Positions 51,177 to 58,862 of a stretch of DNA of 64,000 bases are shown here, piece after piece. The DNA lies in NCBI RefSeq assembly GCF_021083305.1, contig NZ_JAJFAY010000007.1, positions 62,001 through 126,000 of the forward strand, read 5' to 3'. Source of the stretch: Haladaptatus sp. DYF46 (lineage in GTDB: Archaea > Halobacteriota > Halobacteria > Halobacteriales > Haladaptataceae). Every line of letters begins with the position of its first letter. The first letter of the stretch is position 1. The position numbers were made by a program, and so were the translations under genes. The notes beneath the pieces are model-generated. The model saw nothing but the letters and a program-made list of their open reading frames with translations, was not told where the DNA came from and made no database searches.

Positions 51177-52985
51177 TCAACAGCGGTCGTCCTGATCGTC
51201 TTCAGAGTCACCACCGGTGTTCCCTCCGGAATTGCCACCCGAATTGCCACCGGAATCACCGTCGGAATCGCCGCCCGAGTTGCCGTCGTTCTCGTCACTG
51301 GAATCACCGCCAGAGTTGCTACCTGAGTCCCCGCCGGAATCTCCATTCGAGTTGCCACCGGAATCGTCGCCAGAATCGTCACTGGAATCTCCGCCAGAGT
51401 CGCCACCCGAGTTACCGTCGTTCTCGTCGCCGCCGTCGTACTCCCAGCTGTTATTGCTACCCTCGTATCCGTCCGGGCTGCTGTCGTCGATGCCGTTCTC
51501 GATGTGGGAGTCCGTGACGGTGACTCCCTCGGCGTCGCTCGTGATGCGAAGTGCCTCGTTCCCGCTGCGTGCGCGTGCCGAGACGCTTTCTATCATCGTT
51601 CCGGTACCGCTCTCCACAAGCGCGTTTTCTTCGGAGACGTAATCGCCCTCGTAGATCACGACGTTGTTCCCCGTATTCGTCAGCGCCCGTCGACCCGATT
51701 CACCGCCGTGGTGGACTTTCAGATTACGGAACTCGCTATCGTCGCGGTTGTTCTGGATAGCGCTCCGGGTGCCATTGGTCGCTGCGTTCCCGGTGACGGT
51801 GACGTTTTCGAGAGAAACTGGCTGTTCACCCTCCTTGATTTTGATAGCCTCCGAGCCCCCTGTCTCGTGATTGACGGTGGTTCGCTTGATACTCGTCCGG
51901 CCCGAAGATTCCTGAATGAAAATCGCATTGGATGGGCCATCGGTTCGAGTTGTGATAGTGGAGTCGACAACTGTTACGTCGTCCGCATCGCTCGTAACCC
52001 AAATTGCGGGACTCTTATCAATGTTCGTCCGTATGTCGACGTTCCGTGCGACGATGCTGGCGCCTCCTTCCAGGCGGAGACCACGCTGACCGATATCAGT
52101 GCTGCTTTTTTCGTCGATGGTGATAGTGGCGTCCTCGACGTAACTGCCATTGCCACCAATACGGACGTTCGAGCTCAGACTGTTTTGGAAGTGACCACCT
52201 TCGACCTGGATAGCACCGGTCCCGTTGGAGGCGTACAGCCCGTTGTCCGGGAAGCTTCCGAGTACACAGTCGCGAAATGTCATTGTCCCCTTGTTCGCTT
52301 TGTTGCAGAGGATACCGGTCGGTCCACGCCACAGGGAATCGCTCGGCGCGTTCCCTTCCCACACGGCGCCGTCAGGTGCCTCAAACCGTTCGACGAGACC
52401 GCTACCGTCTGAGTTGTGAACGACGGCTCGGAGCGGCCCCCACGTTCCACTGTCGTGTGTGCCCTTGACCTCGATATCGCGAATGGTCAACCCGTCGGTT
52501 ATCTCGGCTTCGATGACACGGATACCAGTATTTTTTTCAGTTTGATCGACGGTGAAATTCTCGATTCGCAGGTCTGTTCCGAGGTCGTACTCGACGCCGA
52601 GCCGGAAGAGCCGGTAGTTATTATCACCACTATCGTCAAAGTCGGAGTAGTTCGCCGGGACGAGTGTCGCGTCGTTGCCAATCATCCCGAAGTTTTCGAA
52701 GCCAGTAAAGCGGAACTGCGAATCTATATAATATTCCCCTTCAGGGAAGTAAAGGAGTGTGTTGTCGTCTGCATTGTCTTCGAGTACCGGTGTGATGGAT
52801 TCGTTTCCACCGTTGTCCGCACCGGCCTCAGTCACATCAATGACTGTGTCGTACTGGTCATCGTAATCCGATAGGGATGAAGAGGCGGTTCCCATAATTG
52901 CAGACGATGCTATGATAGATCCGGTTAGTTTGAGATAGGTTCGACGACTTGCGATACTTCGATTTTGCCTGTCTGACACCATCAA
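51177..52985 (-). CDS. Tat-exported parallel beta-helix protein with Gly/Ser/Asp-rich tail
   Basis: A 602-residue exported protein. The Tat signal is SRRTYLKLTGSIIASSAIMG (Arg14/Arg15). Residues 45-510 form a pectate-lyase-like right-handed beta-helix (YDTVIDVTEAGADNGGNES opening; repeated strands such as LTIRDIEVKGTHD, TSIKRTTVNHETGG). Residues about 520-602 are low-complexity repeats of the SGGDSGGDS type ending DDQDDRC. The tail may be a flexible linker or surface attachment segment. It is probably a surface polysaccharide lyase or adhesin; catalytic residues are not certain. Confidence 0.78.
   Translation of the reverse strand: MMVSDRQNRSIASRRTYLKLTGSIIASSAIMGTASSSLSDYDDQYDTVIDVTEAGADNGGNESITPVLEDNADDNTLLYFPEGEYYIDSQFRFTGFENFGMIGNDATLVPANYSDFDDSGDNNYRLFRLGVEYDLGTDLRIENFTVDQTEKNTGIRVIEAEITDGLTIRDIEVKGTHDSGTWGPLRAVVHNSDGSGLVERFEAPDGAVWEGNAPSDSLWRGPTGILCNKANKGTMTFRDCVLGSFPDNGLYASNGTGAIQVEGGHFQNSLSSNVRIGGNGSYVEDATITIDEKSSTDIGQRGLRLEGGASIVARNVDIRTNIDKSPAIWVTSDADDVTVVDSTITTRTDGPSNAIFIQESSGRTSIKRTTVNHETGGSEAIKIKEGEQPVSLENVTVTGNAATNGTRSAIQNNRDDSEFRNLKVHHGGESGRRALTNTGNNVVIYEGDYVSEENALVESGTGTMIESVSARARSGNEALRITSDAEGVTVTDSHIENGIDDSSPDGYEGSNNSWEYDGGDENDGNSGGDSGGDSSDDSGDDSGGNSNGDSGGDSGSNSGGDSSDENDGNSGGDSDGDSGGNSGGNSGGNTGGDSEDDQDDRC
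51183..51425. repeat. Low-complexity tandem repeat encoding Gly/Ser/Asp tail
   Basis: Imperfect 9-18-base units of the cgaattgccaccggaatc type code for the SGG/DS-rich tail of the beta-helix protein. Such tracts expand and contract easily, so length variation between strains is expected. Confidence 0.75.
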
Positions 52986-53652
52986 AAGTGCAGTCTCACC
53001 ACCCCGTATTAATTATCTTGTGCCTAGTTCTGTTTCTCTCGCTTTTTCTCCGCTTAAAACGTTGTGAACGGTATAAACAGTATTCCTTCACCAATATTAC
53101 CAAGAGTAAAAAATTCTCGGTGTTGTTTAAACAGCACTCAAATAAAATGAAATTCGAGGGAGTCAAGTAGCATTGGTGCACGATGCATGACAAGACGATT
53201 CCCCGACCGTGATGGGTCAATGAGGCTGAGCGACTGGACAATCAGTCTCAAATGACCAAACAAACTCGGACGTGGACGCCTCGAACTGACGCAGTTATAT
53301 ACGAAGCAACGACAGTTGGTCGTCGCTAACCATGCCTGGCAGTGCCGGCAGGATTTGAGAGGACCCATCCATCTCTGATACGAATTTCTGAAACACTACC
53401 TCCCGGGTGAGAAGGCACTGTACAACAAACCGTATTCGGCCCGTCGTGAAGAATGAGAGGGAAAGAGGGAACTCTCACAACCAGACATGACGACATTGTC
53501 GGGTGATGGCGCCAGACGATGGCGTCGTGCTGGCCTCTGTGAGAGCGTATCTCCACCAAAGCTTCGATGGAGCAAATAAGTTCGTCAGACATAGCTTAGT
53601 TGTATTATATAATTCAGTCAAGGGGCTGACCAACGGTTGCAGCCGAAAGTCT
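52986..53652. other. Gene-free stretch upstream of the beta-helix gene
   Basis: The left part (52986-53170) is AT-rich and contains the promoter of the beta-helix gene. The rest has a few 60-90-codon frames (for example 53326-53592 minus) without a recognisable domain. I see no transposon end. Confidence 0.35.
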
Positions 53653-54050
53653 CACGGCTGTTGCAGCGCACGTCGTTCATCTTGAAGACTAGCGTTTTTG
53701 GTGTCGTTCGTCCACGACGACGGCGGATGTTTCCGTGTCTTAAACGATAGTCCATCCTCCGTGAAGAAGACGTATAGCGCGTCATGGACCTCCTTCCACA
53801 TGTACGTTTTCCGTGGTCCGCCATCGACGTTGACAGAGACCTTGTAGTCCGTGCCCCAGGGGATCTTATCCTGCCGAGTTGGATTCCGGTGTTGGTTTTG
53901 AGATGGTGAGCGTTTTCTTGATTTGTTTGTACCCACCGTCAGCGTCGTTAACGCCGACAGTGACATTCTTCATCCTGTTCGCCTTGTGCTCTACAGAGAA
54001 AACAAGGCAAGTGTCCTCCTCTCCCACAGCTTCTTCCCAGCTAGCTCCAT
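53653..54050 (-). pseudogene. Degenerate secreted-protein fragment
   Basis: Two frames together read as one protein: MKNVTVGVNDADGGYKQIKK and TLTISKPTPESNSA in one, then QDKIPWGTDYKVSVNVDGGP, RKTYMWKEVHDALYVFFTED and GLSFKTRKH in the next, to a stop at 53653. The join near 53872 needs a one-base shift. The strand-rich composition resembles pilin-like or Ig-like secreted proteins, but no signal peptide is attached. The family is uncertain. Confidence 0.35.
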
Positions 54051-54062
54051 ACAAAAAGAGTG

Positions 54063-54944
54063 ATGGAGTACCGCTACACCGGTAACGCTCACCACAGCTT
54101 GGTCGCCGCCTACGAGGCCGACGAGCCTCCCTTTCCGGTCCACGAGCCCCGAACCGCCCCAAAGACCTCACATGTGCGCACTGAACTTTCGCTTCTTCAC
54201 CGTCTCCTCTTTCCAAGCTGCTGGAATGCCTATGCAGACCACATTGACACCGAAGACGTTCAAGAAACCCTCACCGAACTCGGTGAGCAACTCATGAGAG
54301 GCTGCCAGTTGTATGCTCCCCATACTCACCCACGGGACTGCATCAGTGCCGTCATCGACGAGCTGCCCGCGATCAGAGAGCGGCTCAAACGCGATGTCGA
54401 AGCCGCGTACAAAGGCGACCCTGCTGCGAAGTCATATCTAGAGATTATCCGAGCGTATCCAGGATTTCACGCCATCGTCGCACAGCGTGTCGCTCATGAA
54501 CTGTACAAGGAGAGCAGGGAGGAGTACGCCCGCGAACTCACCGAAGCTGCGAAAAGCGACACGGGTATCGACATCCATCCTGGCGCCGAGATCGGAGACT
54601 ACTTTTTCATCGACCACGGCACTGGAGTCGTCATTGGCGAGACTGTCACTATCGGAGATTGGTGTCGGCTCTACCAGAACGTCACCCTCGGTGCCCTGCA
54701 CTTTGAAGAAGAAGAGGACACCGACCACGCACTCAAGAAGGGGTATAAGCGCCACCCGGATATTGGCGATCATGTCGTCATCGGTGCCGGGACGAACGTC
54801 CTCGGCGCCATCTCCGTCGGCAATCACGTCAGCATCGGCGCAAACTCCTGGATTACCGAGGATATCCCTGCAAATACCACAGTGTACGTCTCTGACCATC
54901 CCGAGCAAGAACGCAAATCGAACGGTAGCGAGACGGAGGATTAG
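54063..54944 (+). CDS. cysE: Serine O-acetyltransferase (EpsC/CysE type)
   Basis: A 293-residue protein. The helical N-terminal domain (1-160) has DCISAVIDELPAIRERLKRD and AYPGFHAIVAQRVAHELYK. A left-handed beta-helix follows: TGIDIHPGAEIGDYFFIDHG, TGVVIGETVTIGDWCRLYQN, then IGDHVVIGAGTNVLGAISVG. The DHGTGVVIGE motif supplies the catalytic Asp-His of serine acetyltransferases. It makes O-acetylserine from serine and acetyl-CoA for cysteine synthesis. No cysteine synthase gene is adjacent. Full length; the ATG at 54063 follows an alternative GTG. Confidence 0.9.
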   Translation: MEYRYTGNAHHSLVAAYEADEPPFPVHEPRTAPKTSHVRTELSLLHRLLFPSCWNAYADHIDTEDVQETLTELGEQLMRGCQLYAPHTHPRDCISAVIDELPAIRERLKRDVEAAYKGDPAAKSYLEIIRAYPGFHAIVAQRVAHELYKESREEYARELTEAAKSDTGIDIHPGAEIGDYFFIDHGTGVVIGETVTIGDWCRLYQNVTLGALHFEEEEDTDHALKKGYKRHPDIGDHVVIGAGTNVLGAISVGNHVSIGANSWITEDIPANTTVYVSDHPEQERKSNGSETED

Positions 54945-55079
54945 TCCACTTCGTTTCACTGTCGTGGAGGACAACCGCTTAAGTGGTGTGCGTCCACGGT
55001 AGTTGCGCCGGATGACATGCTTGCCCCTCCAATAACAGACGAGAGAACGCAAGACTCGCAGTTAATTTGCAGAGGAAAC

Positions 55080-55272
55080 AACGGACAACGATATTCTGAC
55101 GGCAGTGCGCGAGTCAGAGTTTCCAGCAGTGACCGCTCGGTGGGTGGCGGATACGCTGAAGATTGAGCGGCCCTCCGCGCATCGACGGCTTGAGGAGTTG
55201 CACGAGAATGAAGAGATAAAGCGGGGGAAGTTGAGTCCGCGGGTGGTTATCTGGTGGATTCCAGAGGAGTAG
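55080..55272 (+). pseudogene. Winged-helix fragment, copy 3 (best preserved)
   Basis: The frame reads DNDILTAVRESEFPAVTARW, VADTLKIERPSAHRRLEELH and KRGKLSPRVVIWWIPEE, stop at 55270-55272. It has helix-turn-helix and wing complete but no start codon; an in-frame TAA lies a few codons upstream. The IWWI wing matches the antitoxin at 29259. Translation from a non-standard start cannot be excluded. It is the reference for the copies at 23295, 40717 and 55975. Confidence 0.55.
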
Positions 55273-55284
55273 ATGGTCGGAAAA

Positions 55285-55303
55285 GTTAGTATCTTATACT
55301 AAC
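55285..55303. repeat. 19-bp palindrome, copy 5 (one mismatch)
   Basis: GTTAGTATCTTATACTAAC differs from the perfect copies by one arm base. It lies 13 bases after the stop of the winged-helix frame at 55272. This shows the palindrome is not tied only to the SprT module; a 3'-end (terminator-like) position is common to copies 1, 2, 3 and 5. Confidence 0.6.
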
Positions 55304-55420
55304 TCGTGCCAACCCAGAATCTATTAGAATCAGTGAAGAGGGGTGCCTCTGCTTGAATTACCTGATTTCACTAACTTGTGTGAAGGAAGATACTTATAAA
55401 TGTGGTTGAAATATCAATTT

Positions 55421-55945
55421 ATGCCCTCTAGACGACAGATACTCGTTGCATTCGCGAGCGTCTCTACTAGTGGACTGACTGGATGTGCCCGTCTTACCTC
55501 CACTCCTCCAAAGATCAAGGATCAACCCTGCCCACCCGGTGAGTTCGTCCAGTCGCCTGTTTCGTGTTCTCACTCGGACACTCCGGCGCATGGTGTTGCA
55601 GTGCGTGTCTCTCCGAGTACGATTAGTGATCAATCAGCAATCGACGACTTCAGGATTGAAATCAAAAACAAGAGCCAAACGGAGTTGTCTCTCGATGCGG
55701 CTCAGTGGCGAGTCTGGACTAAGAGTGGCAGCGACTGGGAGCGATTTGATGAGAATGAAGGGAACAATCAGTCACCAGATAGAGTGACACTGGTACCAAA
55801 TAAGCATGTGAGTTGGACGGGGTTGAGGACTGCTTTTGATGTGTTTGACAGCAAATCACCGCCCGGACTCTACATCGCTGTCCTTCCCGTTCGCGTGCAA
55901 GATAAACATGTGAATTGTGTTTGTCTCTTCCGTATTATGCCGTAG
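55421..55945 (+). CDS. Small lipoprotein of unknown function
   Basis: A 174-residue protein from ATG 55421: MPSRRQILVAFASVSTSGLT then GC, with twin Arg (4-5) and lipobox Cys22, so probably a Tat lipoprotein. The mature part has paired Cys residues (DQPCPPGEFVQSPVSCSH; VNCVCLFRI) and an Ig-like strand pattern (FRIEIKNKSQTELSLDAAQW, VTLVPNKHVSWTGL). A haloarchaeal surface family without known role. A TATA-like stretch (acttataaatg, 55393-55403) lies upstream. Confidence 0.7.
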   Translation: MPSRRQILVAFASVSTSGLTGCARLTSTPPKIKDQPCPPGEFVQSPVSCSHSDTPAHGVAVRVSPSTISDQSAIDDFRIEIKNKSQTELSLDAAQWRVWTKSGSDWERFDENEGNNQSPDRVTLVPNKHVSWTGLRTAFDVFDSKSPPGLYIAVLPVRVQDKHVNCVCLFRIMP

Positions 55946-55974
55946 GGCGATTACCGGGACTCAAATAACGGGGA

Positions 55975-56146
55975 GTCAGTTCCTCCAGGTATTGGATTTT
56001 CAGTAGTGGCCATTTGGTGGGTCACAGATCCGCTTGGCATTGAGCGACCGTCTGCCCATGGACGGGTCAGGAGTTACATGAAGATGGAGTGGTAAAGCGA
56101 AGAAAATTGAGTCCACAAGTTGCTATCTGGTGGATTCCGAAGTAAG
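55975..56146 (+). pseudogene. Winged-helix fragment, copy 4 (frameshifted)
   Basis: One frame gives WWVTDPLGIERPSAHGRV. After a one-base shift the next frame continues ELHEDGVVKRRKLSPQVAIW and WIPK, stop near 56143. It corresponds residue by residue to the relic at 55080, about 900 bases upstream, so the two may be a tandem duplication. Confidence 0.55.
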
Positions 56147-56165
56147 TGTGAATAGACTTCTCAGT

Positions 56166-56288
56166 TCACGAAGTACGTCGAAAGACGTAGCTGCAGACAG
56201 GACACGTTCGTTTGAGTTCATCGATTACGCAATCACTTGTATTACCGGTCCATCCACAGTCAGGACATTGAGTGAGGCCAGTACTCAT
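56166..56288 (-). CDS. Small zinc-ribbon protein (40 aa)
   Basis: An intact frame from ATG 56288 to TGA 56166: MSTGLTQCPDCGWTGNTSDC, then VIDELKRTCPVCSYVFRRTS. CPDC and CPVC are separated by 17 residues, a standard zinc ribbon. GGAGG lies about 15 bases upstream of the ATG. Haloarchaea encode many such proteins, some shown to be expressed. Function unknown. Confidence 0.6.
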   Translation of the reverse strand: MSTGLTQCPDCGWTGNTSDCVIDELKRTCPVCSYVFRRTS

Positions 56289-57005
56289 TTCATCTCACAA
56301 CGGCCTCCTGTACCAACTACTTTGGGAACGCAAGAGATGTCCTGAATCGACGATCAAATCGACAGGTGTGTCCCTGAAGATACAAGTATATGTAGTTGTA
56401 TTTATGGGATTTTAATAACTTAGATCGAAGGCTGGATATAGACGTTCTATTCCGTGATACTACCTGTATGAGCCCATATCGATCCGCAAATCTAAGGTTG
56501 GAATAGTAATAAGAGATGGAAAGTCTAAGGTTGGATGAGTAACAGGAATAGAGATATCACGGTAATGTCCGGCTTTCAGTCGTTTGAAGCCGTGAAAGGC
56601 TTCATTTATGATTTCGATCCAGCCTTAGAATCCTAAGGCTGGATTCTATGGCCAGAAACCATCCCTAAGCGATTCTATGCGATTTTAAAGGCGTCAAATA
56701 CCGATCTGTACCTCCAAATTCTTCCAAAGTAATAGGGGGGTACGAACGAATAGAATGAGGATCGACAAGGGTGAGAATATCATGAGAGGAAGACTGTATA
56801 GGAGATTTGTATTTTCAGTATTTGAGAACAACGTCTGGTCAGTAGCTCACTGATCACTATCGCTAGTCGATGTATCTGTATCTTACCCGGCTTAGCCGAC
56901 ATACGGCGATGGGGAGAGTCACACCGTATTCTCGGGATTTGTTCATATACCCCCTGTTCCAACAGCCCTAAATGATTTATCACTAGTATAGTAACCCGAG
57001 TATGG
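56289..57005. other. Gene-free AT-rich stretch with repeat cluster
   Basis: There is no recognised gene. It contains the ctaaggttgga repeat cluster and hairpins described at 56423-56644. The right end has agtatagtaacccgagtatgg, probably the promoter and start region of 57006. Confidence 0.4.
56423..56644. repeat. Cluster of CTAAGGYTGGA repeats ending in a perfect hairpin
   Basis: The word ctaaggttgga occurs at about 56491 and 56525 and aaggctggat at 56426. Then ATCCAGCCTTAG (56617-56628) and CTAAGGCTGGAT (56633-56644) form a perfect 12-bp stem with a 4-base loop. A second hairpin, GAAGCC/GGCTTC, is at 56587-56604. The stem word equals the dispersed repeats, so the cluster is one system: transcription signals, a regulator-binding array or a mobile-element end. 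Confidence 0.55.
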
Positions 57006-57239
57006 ATGAAGATCTCGATTGAGTTGCAAGACGGTCACGAGTTGGAACTCACAGATGTGGGAATTGAAACACACGAGCAATCCAATACAATAGCACTGAG
57101 CGTCGATGCTCTCATTAAAGGACTAGACGAGGAGACACTTGCTGCATTCGAAGACCGCAAACTCCATCCACTCTCCCTTGTCTTCGTGAGCGAGGATGAA
57201 CTCCCAATTGATGAGGAAGAGCGCTCCAGTAGAAAATAA
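57006..57239 (+). CDS. Small acidic hypothetical protein
   Basis: A 77-residue protein: MKISIELQDGHELELTDVGI, SNTIALSVDALIKGLDEETL and LSLVFVSEDELPIDEEERSS. It is acidic with regular strand-helix patterning and looks like a real haloarchaeal protein, but I do not recognise the family. It lies just left of the mini-transposon. Confidence 0.5.
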   Translation: MKISIELQDGHELELTDVGIETHEQSNTIALSVDALIKGLDEETLAAFEDRKLHPLSLVFVSEDELPIDEEERSSRK

Positions 57240-57329
57240 AGCACAGTCGGATTCCTCGTTGGGACGCGCATAGAGCAATTCGCTCTCACTAGCATCGTAA
57301 TCACTCTCAGGACCACCGATGGTGAGATC

Positions 57330-57531
57330 TATAGTAGCCGTTAGAAATTTCTGCCCGGATAACGTTGAGTGTTCTAATGGACCATCTTGACGATATTTCT
57401 GTCGAGGAACTCCAAGACGCTCTGAGCAACCGATTCTTTGATTCACTCGACGAATTAACCACGGCGATTGATACCGCTCTCGACCAGCTATCTCTTCCAA
57501 CAGTGAGCAACTACTTCTAATGTCTACTATA
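57330..57531 (+). mobile_element. IS630-derived mini-element with internally deleted transposase
   Basis: Terminal inverted repeats are TATAGTAGCCGTTAGAAAT at the left and, at the right, the complement of TATAGTAGACATTAGAAGT; both ends lie at TA, the IS630/Tc1 target. Inside, an ATG at 57376 opens MDHLDDISVEELQDAL, the N-terminus of haloarchaeal IS630 transposases. It is fused in frame to their C-terminus, SNRFFDSLDELTTAIDTALD then QLSLPTVSNYF, stop. The whole catalytic core is missing. It interrupts the 3' end of the cation-exchanger gene. Confidence 0.75.
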
Positions 57532-58434
57532 GTAAGAAGAATTCCGAGTGCGGTAAGATAGAGGGTACTCGATGGCATGGTGGGGAGCACAGCACGACCA
57601 GATAGGAGTGAGGCTAACAGAAACAGCGTCGGCAAAAACCCGTTGCCCCCGAAAATGTCGCTAATTGCGAGTTCATAATCGTCGAGTTTGATGGCTGCCA
57701 TTCCGGTCGCAACTTCCGGCAATGAAGTAACAGCTGCTAACACTGTAGCACCGAAGACTGCACCACTAATTCCGAGATGGCGGGCGATTTGGTCGCTCGT
57801 TCGTTCGAGTACGATACCACCGACGAGTATTGCAACTGCAGCGAGAACGAAGAGACCGACGATGTACGGTGTTGTCTTGCCAGCGACCGTCATTCGGCGG
57901 TGTTTCTTTCGTTTGGCAACTCCTCGTGGCTCCTGCTGGCCGCCGGGTGCTGCACCCTCTTTCTCCCATGGTAGTCCTGAGACACAGAATTAGTATCTCG
58001 GGTGGAGTAATACCGAACACGAGAAATGATGGCGAGAGCTGGCTCCCCATCACGACGACGGAGAGGACAGCAATCACGACACTTGCCTCAACGACGAGTT
58101 GCAGCGATGACGCCCAGTACGTAAGTGCGTCCGATCGGCCAATTCCAAACACATCGAAAATGACGAGGACGACAGTTTGGATTGCGATTCCACCGAGAAT
58201 ATTCCCGATTGCCAAGTCCAGATTATGCGAAAGCGTTGCGCTCGTCGTGATAACGAGTTCGGGGAGATTTGTGACGATGGCGAGCAGAATGAGGCCGCTC
58301 AGTGCTTGTCCCAGCCCCCATCGGACTGAAAGGACATCGGTCGTGTTCAAGACATAAATGCTAGCGATATATACAACGTTAGCGGCACCGATGAAGAGTA
58401 CAGACAGAACGACCAGAGAGCTACCCTGAAACAT
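57532..58434 (-). pseudogene. Sodium/calcium exchanger (CaCA family), frameshifted and 3'-truncated
   Basis: The N-terminal half from ATG 58434 has LSGLILLAIVTNLPELVITT, the alpha-1 repeat, and GNILGGIAIQTVVLVIFD. Near 57980 the frame changes; the C-terminal half continues (GLPWEKEGAAPGGQ linker, PYIVGLFVLAAVAILVGGIV, alpha-2 repeat VLAAVTSLPEVATGMAAIKL). It is cut by the mini-element after LYLTALGILLTIVDI, losing the last helix or two. Family members exchange Ca2+ or other cations. Two independent lesions make it a pseudogene. Confidence 0.78.
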
Positions 58435-58739
58435 CGGTGTTTGTCAAATCCACACCGATGAGATAGCAGGTGGATTGTCATCGACGCAAGGAATGTCTTG
58501 GGAGGAAGCGATGAGTCTCAAACCGACCCCTCGAACAACGTGAATGGGAAACCGGCAGTCGAACGTGAAAGGATGATTCGACATTTTGTGGTATTAGGAC
58601 TACTAATGGCATAGTCGTTCGGCTCACTCTGGGGACCCCGATATTGATCTCGAGATACAGTTCGTCACAATGAGGAATAGCTGGTAAGAACACGAACCAA
58701 CACGAGATACGGCCGACAACAACTATCTTCCTTCGAGGA

Positions 58740-58862
58740 GAGAATCCCGCTCTTTAGGGCGGGCGTGAATCCGACAATTCCTACACGACCACCGTCGATT
58801 GCTGACCCGGATATTCCACGCTAATCCACACTATTAAGTAGATTTGTCTACATAGGCTATGT
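58740..58862 (+). other. Left end of the TnpB element
   Basis: agaatCCCGCtctttaggGCGGG (58741-58763) forms a 5-bp hairpin near the left end, followed by gcgtgaatcc. attaagtagatttgtctac at 58831-58849 could supply the tnpB promoter. Ends of this IS1341-like class lack classical inverted repeats, so the exact border is uncertain. Confidence 0.45.

Noticed and set aside
51143..51642. Long Pro/Glu-rich plus-strand frames opposite the beta-helix tail
   Set aside because: They are mirror frames of the Gly/Ser/Asp repeat on the minus strand.
56423..56644. Replication origin
   Set aside because: Repeat words are present but there is no initiator gene or origin-recognition-box pattern nearby.
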